Positions 10,456 through 19,480 of a stretch of DNA of 19,480 nucleotides are shown here, piece after piece. The stretch's first letter is position 1. Every line of letters begins with the position of its first letter. This DNA comes from Eimeria necatrix (taxonomy: Eukaryota; Apicomplexa; Conoidasida; Eucoccidiorida; Eimeriidae): contig NW_013655024.1 of assembly GCF_000499385.1 (NCBI RefSeq), positions 43,703 to 63,182 of the forward strand, in the 5' to 3' direction. Both the position numbers and the translations under genes were made by a program. Under the pieces are notes generated by a model, which saw only the letters and a program-made list of their open reading frames with translations, did not search any database and was not told the DNA's origin.

Positions 10456-13400
10456 CTTCTGCGGCTGCTTTCTCACAGGTAAACGTTGCTGCTGCTTGCA
10501 TGCACCTGTGAGCTCCTTGAGAAACCAAGGTTTGGGCTGATGCGTAAGTTCGGGGTTTGGGGCTTCGAGTTAAGATTTAAAGTGCATTTAGGACTTGTGT
10601 AGCTGCGTGTGAACTGAGGAGGATGTGCAGTCGCGTTTCAGCAGTTTCAGCAGCTAAAGATGAATAGATTGAGTGAATTCACAACTCGGGTGCAAGATTG
10701 CAGCGAAGTCTTGCATCTTGTGAAAATAAAGTTTCTTGAATTCAGCCTTCAGACTTTAGAATGTAGCAGGTTTGCTGATACCCTCTAGTGAATAGGCTTG
10801 ACGGACCTTTGAGAGATCAACATTTTCAGCCCTCGAACGAAGCATAGGAATTCAAGTGTGTGAGCGAAAAGCGCGTACTGTGGCTGGCTTTAGAACTCGA
10901 ACCTCAGGCGGTTTTCACGTAGCTTGGGGGTTGCTGCCCGACCTAAATAGTTCTATGGCTGTTTGCTTTCCTTTTGGAAGAAAGTCTCACGCAAACGTTG
11001 CTGGGCTCAGCCCTACTGATCCTCTGGACATCACCTTCAGGTGGCTGTGGGGTTTATTCAGCTCACCTGAAGTGAGCTTTAGTAGGAGCCGTTTCTTCAT
11101 TTTAGTGCAGAAGCAGGGAGGAACCTTATTGGATCTTCTAACATCAAAAGGCTGATCGATTCAGGTGCGGCTTGATGGCGGCCATTTCCCACAGCCAAAG
11201 CCACAGTTGGTGCTCTAGTTACAACCCCCAACCCTCAGGTTGTTGAAACGAAGTTTCATACGGGATTTTAGACAGAGCAACTGGCAGTTTCCTGGGTGGA
11301 TTTCTGTTTCGGATCTGCCCAACTCAACTGTTGAAGCTAATAATTCACTCTGCACAGCCTCACTAATGGTTGAGGTGAATTTCCCTTGAGTTATTTCATG
11401 CTGCTGCATGGGCAGTTGTTTGCTGCCACAAGGATGTGAAATCTCGTAGCGAAGAGCAGCTGGAAAAAGATCCGCTATCCTTTTTGCCCATGTTTTGCAT
11501 CCATGGAAATAAGCATGAAATTGTGGATTTGCAGCATGGTAGCCTTCTGAGCTGTTCATTAATGAGAAACATTTGCTGCATGGAGAGTTAAAGTGACTCC
11601 TGAAGTGATCAGTTCTACAGGAAGTGCACGCCAATATTTGAAGTGCTTCATTCGCGTTCTTTTCTGACTTCCTGCATAACTTCGCATAGTTGCGCGTTTT
11701 CGTCACTTCAGCTTTATCACTGTAAAATAGTGGCCTCTTTTGAAAGCGCTTAATGCCTTCTATGCCGATGTCAAAGAGTCTAGCAGGTATATGCTTTTCA
11801 TCTGCGCGCTGCACGTGATGCCAGAGAACTCTCTGAAGCAACGTCCCCATTCAAGTGCTTCCATTTGGCATGTAATTCTTTTAGAGTCCTGTGTTTCAAG
11901 GTGGAGCCTAGGAAGCTTTTCTCTCTCTTAAGCACTGCCTGCCCTCTTATGAGCAGCTAAAGTAGTCTTCATGCCGCTCGTTGAAAATGTCTGAGAAGCA
12001 ATCCGTATCAGTGTGTTTGCTTTTCTCCGATTCCTTGATTGTTGGTCCTTCGTTTTCCAGTTCCGTCCTGTCATCCATGCGCCACTTAAAAGCCGCATTT
12101 TCCAACTCCCTCTATCGCACTTTCAAGCCGATATAGTATTCTCCAAACAGCTTCACTCCTGCGTATTTTGCGCGGAAAGTAAATAGAAATATCTGCAGCG
12201 AATGGGTGGTTCTGTCTACTGAGTTTCGTTCGAGAGCTGGCACAGAGGCCACGAGTTCAGTTGCTTGTTTCCTATCTCAAGGCGCATCTGAATAACTGTA
12301 GGTAGCTCAAGGTGTAGTGAACAAAATAGTAGAGATGTTTTTGTGCATGTTACACCTGCTGTTCTTCAGAGCCGCAGTAGGGGTTAAGTATGGCGTGGGT
12401 ACTGCAGCTCAGAATAGGCGATGCTGTGCATCAAGGTGCCAACAACCACCTGCTGCAGCTGCTCTTGCTGGAGGAAGTGCTTTTGCCGGTGCGTTTCCGA
12501 CACATTAGCTTCCTTTGGTAAGACTTTAATAGAAAATGCAGCTGTGCGAGCCGTGGCTGAAGGAGTCGTCAAACGAAGTTCAACGGTCCGGACTGCACGT
12601 GGAATGCTCGCTTGCCCTGTGAATTCAATAGCTGAAGCCGCAACGTGCGCTCGGGCAACAAACCCTGCAAAAGAATGCAATTCTGCAGACTGTCTTGAAA
12701 GGTTGTGTGAGATAGATGGGATGCGGGGAAAAATGACGCGTTTTGAGGTGCATGCTGTCCCAGAGTCATTGCCAACACGTCTCCAGCCTACGAGGTCGAT
12801 CAGCAGTAGCTATTGCATGCTTTAACAGGGTCCGTTTGTCTTCTTTAACAAATAAATAAATCAGCTCGACACATTTTATTGCTTTTTCATGCCCTTTCCC
12901 AGATGAAAGGGCAATGAGCTGTGGACATTCACAGCGCTTCCCCGAATCCATCCCATCATTCAGTCGTTGCTGCCGAGGACGAAATTCAAAACCCCATACA
13001 GATCCTTCAATGACACAGAAGAGCTGCCAAAATATACCTTTTCTTTTTATTATTCTTTGCGTATGGCTCCAAGCCCTAACGGAGCGTTATTTCAAAAACG
13101 TCGAACCCAGTGGAGTGCGAAGAATGTGAGCAGCCGGTCAGTGTCATCGACAGAATTGGGTCTCAACACTGAGCTGCCTGGTGTGCGCGTCCCACAGAAT
13201 TGGCCGATCGAGCCCATCAGATTTTGAATTCAAAAGAAACAGTTCTTGCTCAACAGGGTCTCTCAGGCACTGATTTTCACAGCTCTCGTGAACCCAGCCG
13301 GCGCTTATCTGCAGATTTCAGGAGCAAAAGCGGTCAATAATCTCGCCAAATTACTGATAGAATTGCATGACTCAAATAAAATAATACATCTAGAGCTTAA

Positions 13401-14080
13401 ACTCAAGCTGGGCCCATTTAGGCGCCGTTCTCCTACAGTGAATGCATCTGAAATATCGTTGCTTGGCACCAGTTCGCGCTGTAGTTTCGCGGCAGCGGTG
13501 AAGCCACCCGATGACGCGGCTATGGTTCTACAAATCTTGTAGAAAGGAGATTTGATATTGATTGCATTTTGTAGAAGGATAAAAGCGCCTTACAGATTCT
13601 ATTCAATGTGCAATACCGGAGTGGGACATCCACCAGACCCCGCGTACAACGGAGCAGTCAACGGCTGCACGACCTGATTCATTCATTGAATATCTTCATA
13701 TCACCTTCCAGGTATCATTCTATTTTTAGTTTTCTGGGAATTTTGTCACCTGGTTTCAGGAAAGGGGCTCATGGTCAGCACGCTAGGCGAGCATCAACGT
13801 AAAATTACAGTGTCAACATGCCAGCAGCCCGAAAAGCCGACAGCCACAAAATCCGACTCCCTAAGTATCTCAACAATTCGTTAGACTTTTGATTTTTTAG
13901 TTTGAAGCTTTTATTGCTTTAAAGGCTAGAATTATGCGCATTGATTGCTGCTATCGATTTGCCAGTTCAACGGGCTCCTCTGACATAAGCCGCACTTCGT
14001 TTCGCAATCCTTGTCAACCAGTCCAGAGACTCGGGAAAACTACTCACTTGGGTCTTCTGTGTCTCGTTTCCCAATCAAAA
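10456..14080. other. Repeat-poor stretch without a secure gene
   Basis: Balanced composition and no CAG or TTTAGGG arrays. Several short open frames exist on both strands (for example 12384-12825 on both strands, and 13246-13542), none recognised. The longest, at 11215-11850 (-), is listed separately. No tRNA or rRNA was found by eye. Confidence 0.5.
11215..11850 (-). CDS. Unassigned 211-codon ORF
   Basis: The longest open frame in the repeat-poor half, from ATG (11850-11848) to a stop at 11217-11215. Composition is ordinary for protein, not low complexity. It is rich in Cys and His, with a cluster CTSCRTDHFRSHF ... CSKC about 95-120 residues in that resembles a metal-binding arrangement. 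No family was recognised. A faint likeness of HVQRADEKHIPARLF to the tail of LINE-type reverse transcriptases is too weak to use. No signal peptide or membrane segment is seen. It could be a real gene, one exon of a larger gene, a transposon remnant or chance. Confidence 0.3.
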   Translation of the reverse strand: MGTLLQRVLWHHVQRADEKHIPARLFDIGIEGIKRFQKRPLFYSDKAEVTKTRNYAKLCRKSEKNANEALQILACTSCRTDHFRSHFNSPCSKCFSLMNSSEGYHAANPQFHAYFHGCKTWAKRIADLFPAALRYEISHPCGSKQLPMQQHEITQGKFTSTISEAVQSELLASTVELGRSETEIHPGNCQLLCLKSRMKLRFNNLRVGGCN

Positions 14081-14120
14081 CATGAATCCATTTTCCCCAC
14101 AGCATGCATTCTTTCTGAAA

Positions 14121-14910
14121 ATGTCCCGTATGCCACGATTTGTAATCATTTCTACTTCACTCGCAGTGGTCGCACTGAACGGCGCTGACGGAGCAGAAGG
14201 CGTTTTTGGGGTCACTTCTGAAGCATCCTTCCTTGAAAATGATGTGCCTGTCAGGCATGAGGCCGTCTTGGGATCCTTTGACAGACATCCGCGCCATATT
14301 TCTCAGATACTGGCGCTTTCAGCCCTGATGGTTGTGCTCGCCGTGAGCTTTGCAGTTGTTCAGTGCTACAGCTACTTAAGCAGGTCGAAACACAGCAACC
14401 TCGGCATGGAAAAGAGAAAACTATCCGAAAACGCCGACAATACGGACAAAGATAGCTGTTCTGTAAGTTATTCCTGACCGTCAGAATGGCCTGTAAGGCC
14501 TCAGGACCGGAGTCAGCAGTTTCCGTCAATTTTACAGGGTATATGACCACACAAAAGAAAGCATGAAAACAGGGTAACATAGATGCACTTTGGGAGATGT
14601 CGTTTTGTAGGCAGTAGGATTTCGCCGTGCAGAGGATGCTGCCTCACAGTGTTGTTTTTCGAAGCAACAGGGAGGGGCGTGCTTACACGTGCTCGTTTGT
14701 GCACCGTATGACTTAGGAACTTGGACTTTGCCATGTCGTTCTCACCGAGTATATCAAATAAAATAGGGTTGGCATCTGGTGTCGTCAGGTTTTAGTTACA
14801 GATACCTTGTTGTATTCCAGTTGACTCCGTTTGGAAGGGCTGTGAACGGGCGAGGCGATAATAGGAAGGCGTCGTCACCTCTAATTGTATGCCTTCCTTC
14901 ACCTATTTAA
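14121..14910 (+). CDS. Candidate small secreted or type I membrane protein, two exons
   Basis: Exon 1 (14121-14462) starts at an ATG in AAAATG context and encodes 114 residues. It has a basic-hydrophobic signal peptide (residues 1 to about 25, ending NGADGA), a short lumenal part (about 26-60), a membrane segment (about 61-84, ILALSALMVVLAVSFAVV) and a charged tail. A perfect GTAAGT donor follows at 14463. The acceptor TTGTATTCCAG (14810-14820) opens 29 more codons in frame to TAA (14908-14910). Without splicing the frame ends at 14477. An in-frame upstream ATG at 14082 would spoil the signal peptide. A GCATGCAT motif lies just before the start (14102-14109). The architecture resembles small dense-granule or surface proteins of coccidia, but no family was recognised. 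Confidence 0.42.
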
Positions 14911-14949
14911 GGCATTTGTAACTATGACGCCGTATTTTGAAGATGTAAA

Positions 14950-15725
14950 GTGAGGTGCGGATTCTTATGTTGCCGCTTATATATTCGGCTCAATGGCAAT
15001 GTGTCATTCACGTGCTCTCTGTGGGTTGCAAGAACAGCGTGTGGCTTTACAGCGTGAAGTGATTTGTTGCCGGGCCGGTGACGGTCTTCAACACCAAACG
15101 TTCCGTGACTCTGTGCATTGCAAGTTCGATCCTTCATGGGACAACAGCGAGTTTGCTTTATGTTGTATCGGCTTGGAAAAGGGCATTTCCAAAGTATACG
15201 TGCATCTGTTGTTAGCTATGTGGCAACCTGCGTTTAATTTCGCTGCAAATAGTTGCCACCAACCCAAGACATGTATTAAAATGAAACGAGTGAATAGGGA
15301 AACATCTTGCCACGCTTTCATGTGCTGAAACATGTGAAACATCTGAATTTTTCACACTCCATAGGAAAACAGCGACATGAGCGTTGAAATACGGGGGATA
15401 AGATGCACGAAACAAACGGAAAATACATTTTTGCAACAAACAGAGACTTTCCCGGTGTCTGCTGTAGTTTACTGCTGTAGAGGCCTGGCACCTGCGTTCA
15501 TCGTTGAGGTCCTAAAGTGTTTGCTTTTAACGTGTACAAGTCTGCGTGGACTCACATCCCCTATAGAAATTTTCGTGGCGCAGATGTGGGGAGGCTTTCT
15601 GTTCATATTTACCCGTCATACTCCAAACAAAGCAGGCTTAACTGCACACGTTTGCTTTGGACCAATAGGATAGAAATGCTGAGCATGACTACCAACGAGC
15701 GCTGGCGTGGCGTTTCTTTCCCTTA
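14950..15725. repeat. Ancient duplication, copy A
   Basis: Anchors shared with copy B: GTGAGGTGCGGAT (14950), TTGTTGCCGG (15064), AAGTCTGCGTGGACTCA (about 15538), CCCGTCATACT (15612) and CTTTGGACCAAT (15655). They are spaced almost as in copy B with small indels. The copies are heavily diverged, and open frames are not conserved between them, so this looks non-coding or decayed. Confidence 0.7.
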
Positions 15726-17254
15726 GTATGAAGGACTGTGCATTGCACGCCTGTGATGCGCGCAAAAAGTTCGCGGAATACGCTCTTGCTTGTGATTCCA
15801 AGCTATACAGTCAAGATTGTGCTTTGGCAGTCAAGTTGCCCTAGCCAAAATTTCTTCCACCTCGTATGCATTGCACTGCCCCCTTAGAAATACTGCAAGA
15901 GAAGTGGAAACGTTCCTGCCTTGTCAAGGTATCTGGTCTACAAAGAAGGCCGGGCCGTGCCGGGCCTACAAATTAGCACTGAATGTTCATCTAAGTGCAA
16001 CCATGCACATATCACATTTTGCTAAATCTACCCGTGCCTCGACCACTTTGCTGCACAGCCACGAAACATAGTAGACGCTAGGTTGGAATGAGGAAATCGA
16101 CGTCAAGGCGCTCAGGCCTTGTGATTGGAGCCATGACGCACGTTCTTTATCTTCTAGATAGAGAACACATATATAGACAAGGGCTCGTCGAAGAAACTTC
16201 ATTTAATGAAGCATCGCGCTTTGCTGATGTAATAATCAAAGCTGGCCATTTAGTAAACTAGAATTACTGTGCTATGCAAACTATGGCTGCTAAGTGCCAA
16301 TTCAAATCCTCGACAGGCTGACACGAAGAAAATGCTGTCGCGGGATTTTTCCAGTGCTGTGGGTCAATGCTTTTGGCAGTGAGGCTCCATCTGCTCGGAA
16401 GCCTGTGAGCGGCAATGCACTACTGTCTGCGTCTGCCGAGGAATCGGATTCACACCCGGCATCAATTATTCCCTTTACCCTGAGGTCACTGAGTGTCCCA
16501 CTGCCTTTGAACGTTAAATGGAACGTTGCAAAAAGTCCCACAAAGGTCGCAGCCTTTCGTAGGTTTAAGCTCCGGGCTGTTTTCTATCAGGTTAAGTGCG
16601 GTTGCGCCTATCTCAAGACGCTTATTTTTTCTGGAAAAGACCGCTTAACGAATGTAGTCAGCCTTGCGTGGGGAGGCAAACGCCAAGAAGCCGTGTAACA
16701 TCAAAACTCTTTGCAAGAAACGCGCAGCGTTCGCTACATGCGGCGTTCTAGGAGTGGCATGACCCGGTGAGGCTGGAGGAAGAAGAAATGCATCAGGTCA
16801 TCGTACTGTTTTGGTCGTGCATAGTTCCATCAGTGTTTACCTGCGCTGTGCATGTAGTACCATCACCGTCACTCCCATTAAAATAACAGTTTTTCTAATA
16901 CCTGCGTGCAGGCTTCTTGCATCGACTGCAGAGTACTTGAAGTCCAGTAGTGGCAGCTCGCTGCCTCATATGTAGCTTAGCAAGCGGGGTGAAGCATCAA
17001 AATAGAGAGACCTTCTTATACTACAGGAGGTACGTCGCACAATAAATGCACTGAAATTGATAAGCAACGGGGAAAGTGTATGTAGTTTTAACGGTAGGCA
17101 GGCTCATATCTTGTAAGCAGCTACATGAGCGAAGGTGACTTCTCACTGGATATTCTTGGCTTTTAACAGAATCCTACCTATGGAAAACAGAGAATAACGC
17201 TTTCTTTGCATGTGGGTCAGCTGTAACCAAGGCACTGCTTCTCGCAGCAGCAGC
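15726..17254. other. Stretch between the duplicated copies, no gene recognised
   Basis: Only short overlapping frames on both strands; the largest, 16294-16698 (+), lacks an ATG start. A GCCGGGCC direct repeat occurs near 15951-15966. No RNA gene or mobile element was recognised. Confidence 0.45.
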
Positions 17255-18061
17255 GTGAGGTTCGGATACTGAGCCTGTCTTCCCTATATTAGTCCCAGAA
17301 GCAGGGCACCATTTAATTGCTTTTTGGAGACTACAAGAACACGATGCAAGGTAGAAAGCTTTGTTGCCGAACCAGTGACCATTTTAGCCACTAAGCGTTC
17401 CATGGCTTTGCTCGTTGCAAAGATGCTCCTCTTCAAAACAGCGACGATCTTATACAACGGTGTGCCTGCTTCGAAGAGGGTCCTTTTATGGTGCATCTGC
17501 TTGTGTAGCCGGGTGCACATCATTTTGGAGAACGAGACGCTACAGACCTAGCTACGGAAGCCCGTACAGATTACGCTTACCATCTTCTGTGTCTAGTTGC
17601 AGAAGGTTGCCAGTAGTCCAAAATGTGCAACTCAGTGGAAGTTACATACAGAGATGCAAGCAAGCGCTTCTGAATTCCCGACAACACAAAATAATATGGC
17701 GACCTGAAAGCAGGAGTGGGAAAGTAACGATGTGCGAAGTTAACGAGAAATTCTACCCCGCAACCGGCTGCGAGCTTCCCGGTATTTGCAATAGTTCGCT
17801 AACGAATATTCTCATGAGGCGTCGTTGATGCACACATCATTGACGTCCTGAAGTGCTTAAGTCAAGCTTGTGCAAGTCTGCTTAGACTCATGGTGTACAA
17901 TCTTCGTGTCCCAAACGTGGGACAGCACTAACTTGGCGCTTGCCCGTCATACTTCGAAGCAAGCAAACTTAATTATGCACCTTCACTTTGGACCAATTAA
18001 AGTGAGCTTAATGAAAACCAGTACCCGCTACAGGACAACGCCGGGCGCTTTTCATTATCTA
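17255..18061. repeat. Ancient duplication, copy B
   Basis: Matches copy A in the same order and strand: GTGAGGTTCGGAT (17255), TTGTTGCCGA (17361), AAGTCTGCTTAGACTCA (about 17874), CCCGTCATACT (17943) and CTTTGGACCAAT (17986). The offset grows from about 2300 to 2331 through indels. Confidence 0.7.
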
Positions 18062-18412
18062 AACCAAATATCCTGCATTTCTCTGATTGGTGAAGGTGGC
18101 CAAAAAGCGTCCCATTCGCCTCAACTCAAATTGGAAGGCCGTAAGAATAACCCAGCGATGATGATATAAGCTAAATATGCAAACTGGCAGGATGTACGCT
18201 ACAGAAAACATGAGAAAAAAACCCTAAACATGAAGTTGCATCCCGGCACTGTCGGCAAGCAAATGACGGGCCCGTCGCGAGCTCAGCGACGCAATATACT
18301 AGCTCTAACGATTTCACCTGCTTTCCAGTGCCAGAAACAAATGCCTTCTAGTACTGTGATGCATGAAGGCGACAAATAACGGCTTTGTTTCGCGCAGAAT
18401 GCACGTAAAACA

Positions 18413-18491
18413 TGACATTCTAGACACTGAAGAGGCAGACCAAATAAGTCAATGTTGGAATTCAAACTTTTCAAATGAATGTTTCATAGTC
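18413..18491. repeat. Second old repeat, copy C
   Basis: GACATTCTAGACACTGAAGA and the following GAATGTTTCATAGTC align with 19222-19300 (GGCATTTTAGACACAGAACA, then GAATGTTTCGTCGTC). The copy lies directly upstream of the triple hairpin repeat. Confidence 0.6.
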
Positions 18492-18503
18492 TACGCACAT
18501 TCC

Positions 18504-18665
18504 CTTGCAGAGTTAGTGGACACTCTGGAGTGTTGGCGCTGAAGGCTAAGGCTACTAAGCCTTCCTTAGCCTTCAGCGCCAACACTCCAGAGTGTCCACT
18601 AACTCTGCAAGCCGGGGGCACTAAGGCTTGCAGAGTTAGTGGACACTCTGGAGTGTTGGCGCTGA
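18504..18665. repeat. Perfect triple inverted/direct repeat with two alternative hairpins
   Basis: A 48-nt arm (18504-18551) is followed after 12 nt by its exact reverse complement (18564-18611). A third copy of the first 39 nt then follows in direct orientation (18627-18665). Arm 2 also pairs with arm 3 over 41 bp (18573-18613 with 18625-18665), leaving an 11-nt loop. The arm contains an inner ACACTC/GAGTGT mini-palindrome. All copies are identical, so the structure is recent or maintained. Confidence 0.95.
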
Positions 18666-18912
18666 TATTCCATGTAGTGGTGATGCGCATTTCACTCTGG
18701 AGAAGCTTGGAAATAGGGTGAGGCTTTATTCAACTACAAATAATGCCATAGCGGGAACACATGATGCACTCTTCGTTTAATACTAAAAGTATATTAACTC
18801 GTGAACAAAGGAGTAATAATGAATTACTGGGCGCTCGTTAGCGTGTGTATTCGCGGTATGGTTCAGAAAAAGGGTGAGCGCTGAAAACGTGTCAAACGCT
18901 TTTAGGAGGCTT

Positions 18913-18967
18913 TTAGGTGTCTGCGTCTGCGGAGGCGGGCAACACCTCTGCAGACGCAGGCGCCTAA
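18913..18967 (+). other. 23-bp hairpin with only G-U wobbles on the + strand
   Basis: The arms at 18913-18935 and 18945-18967 surround a 9-nt loop. All 23 positions pair in + strand RNA: 20 Watson-Crick and three G-U. In minus-strand RNA the three would be A-C mismatches. Confidence 0.7.
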
Positions 18968-19221
18968 TTCGGAGCCTGCAGCTGAGGGTCAAAGCTTCAA
19001 GGCAAGAGTGGTGCAATCTCATTCTTGCGTTAAGGTACAGCGCTTCAGACGGGCGGGCTCGTTGGCAATGTTGTGGCAGAGAGGAGCGCGTTGGTGTGCT
19101 AGGCAACACTCGCCCTGCAGCGCTTTTCGCAAAAACGTTTTTTCTGTGGCTAGTGGCATCTGCGGATTTACTCACTCCGCAGGATAGCGTCTTCATGCCG
19201 TGCAGCAAGTAGGTAGAAAAT

Positions 19222-19300
19222 GGCATTTTAGACACAGAACAGATGCGACGAATAAGCCATGCTAGGACTGATACTTTTGTAGTGAATGTTTCGTCGTCGA
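19222..19300. repeat. Second old repeat, copy D
   Basis: The diverged partner of 18413-18491. It lacks the triple hairpin repeat that follows copy C, and is followed instead by TGCATGCATG (19305-19314). Confidence 0.6.
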
Positions 19301-19480
19301 CGAATGCATGCATGAAGGAATGCTGTCGCAGTTTGCAGAACGTCTGGACTGTTGCCGGCGATACTGCACGCAGCCTTGAATGTGTGTGAAGTTCTGGACC
19401 CTCTAGGGAGCGTCGTATCTAGGCATCTGCTGAGATTGCATGGGGGTGGGTCGGTGGGCTGCTCTATCAATGACGCGGGC

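Noticed and set aside
10885..10920. tRNA gene suggested by a B-box-like sequence on the minus strand
   Set aside because: The T-stem does not pair and no A box or acceptor stem is present.
11215..11850. LINE reverse transcriptase tail, from HVQRADEKHIPARLF
   Set aside because: The likeness is short, and the expected Cys-His motif is in the wrong order relative to it.
12384..12825. Overlapping open frames on both strands
   Set aside because: Neither shows a recognisable domain, splice pattern or start context; kept only as a note.
15115..15140. tRNA B box (GTTCGATCC)
   Set aside because: Flanking sequence does not form a cloverleaf; only three T-stem pairs are possible.
18265..18276. 12-bp palindrome GACGGGCCCGTC
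   Set aside because: A single isolated copy with no partner or context.
18479..18721. Short open frames across the triple repeat on both strands
   Set aside because: They exist only because the palindrome mirrors the same codons; no independent coding evidence.

Overview
The window looks like nuclear DNA of a coccidian apicomplexan, most likely Eimeria. The reasons are dense CAG/CTG trinucleotide runs inside and between genes (poly-Gln, poly-Ser and poly-Ala insertions in otherwise conserved proteins), many internal telomere-like TTTAGGG stretches, intron-containing genes with GT...AG borders, and an abrupt change near 10.5 kb from repeat-rich to repeat-poor DNA. Alternating repeat-rich and repeat-poor segments are a known feature of Eimeria chromosomes. 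The species is not determinable from the window.

Region 1-1802 (+) holds the last five visible exons of a Rab5-family small GTPase; the 5' end lies outside the window. Each intron is built largely from a simple repeat: TTTA, CTG, CTG, TTTAGGG, then CAG plus TTTAGGG. The reading frame is restored exactly at every junction. The product ends without C-terminal cysteines, as in Rab5B/ARA6-type Rabs. Region 1803-3470 has no secure gene: it holds CAG/CTG runs, a 100-bp higher-order repeat, an AT-rich island and scattered TTTAGGG.

Region 3471-4447 (-) encodes the spliceosomal core protein SmD2. The Sm-domain exon is certain; a first exon is proposed. Region 4448-5648 is a divergent intergenic region with TGCATGCA and TGTACGTACA motifs. 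Region 5649-10251 (+) encodes a large SAC-domain phosphoinositide phosphatase, interrupted by many homopolymer insertions. It shows one frame change near 7.06 kb and one 120-nt stopless intron. So the left half carries housekeeping genes for endosomal traffic, pre-mRNA splicing and phosphoinositide turnover. They do not form an operon or an obvious system.

Region 10.5-19.48 kb is repeat-poor and gene-poor. It contains a possible two-exon small secreted/membrane protein (14121-14910), an unassigned 211-codon ORF on the minus strand (11215-11850), and an old ~0.8-kb duplication (about 14950-15725 and 17255-18061). It also contains a striking triple repeat that can form either of two long perfect hairpins (18504-18665), a 23-bp hairpin whose only imperfections are G-U wobbles on the + strand (18913-18967), and a second old repeat pair (about 18413-18491 and 19222-19300). 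All assignments come from reading the sequence; no database search was run.
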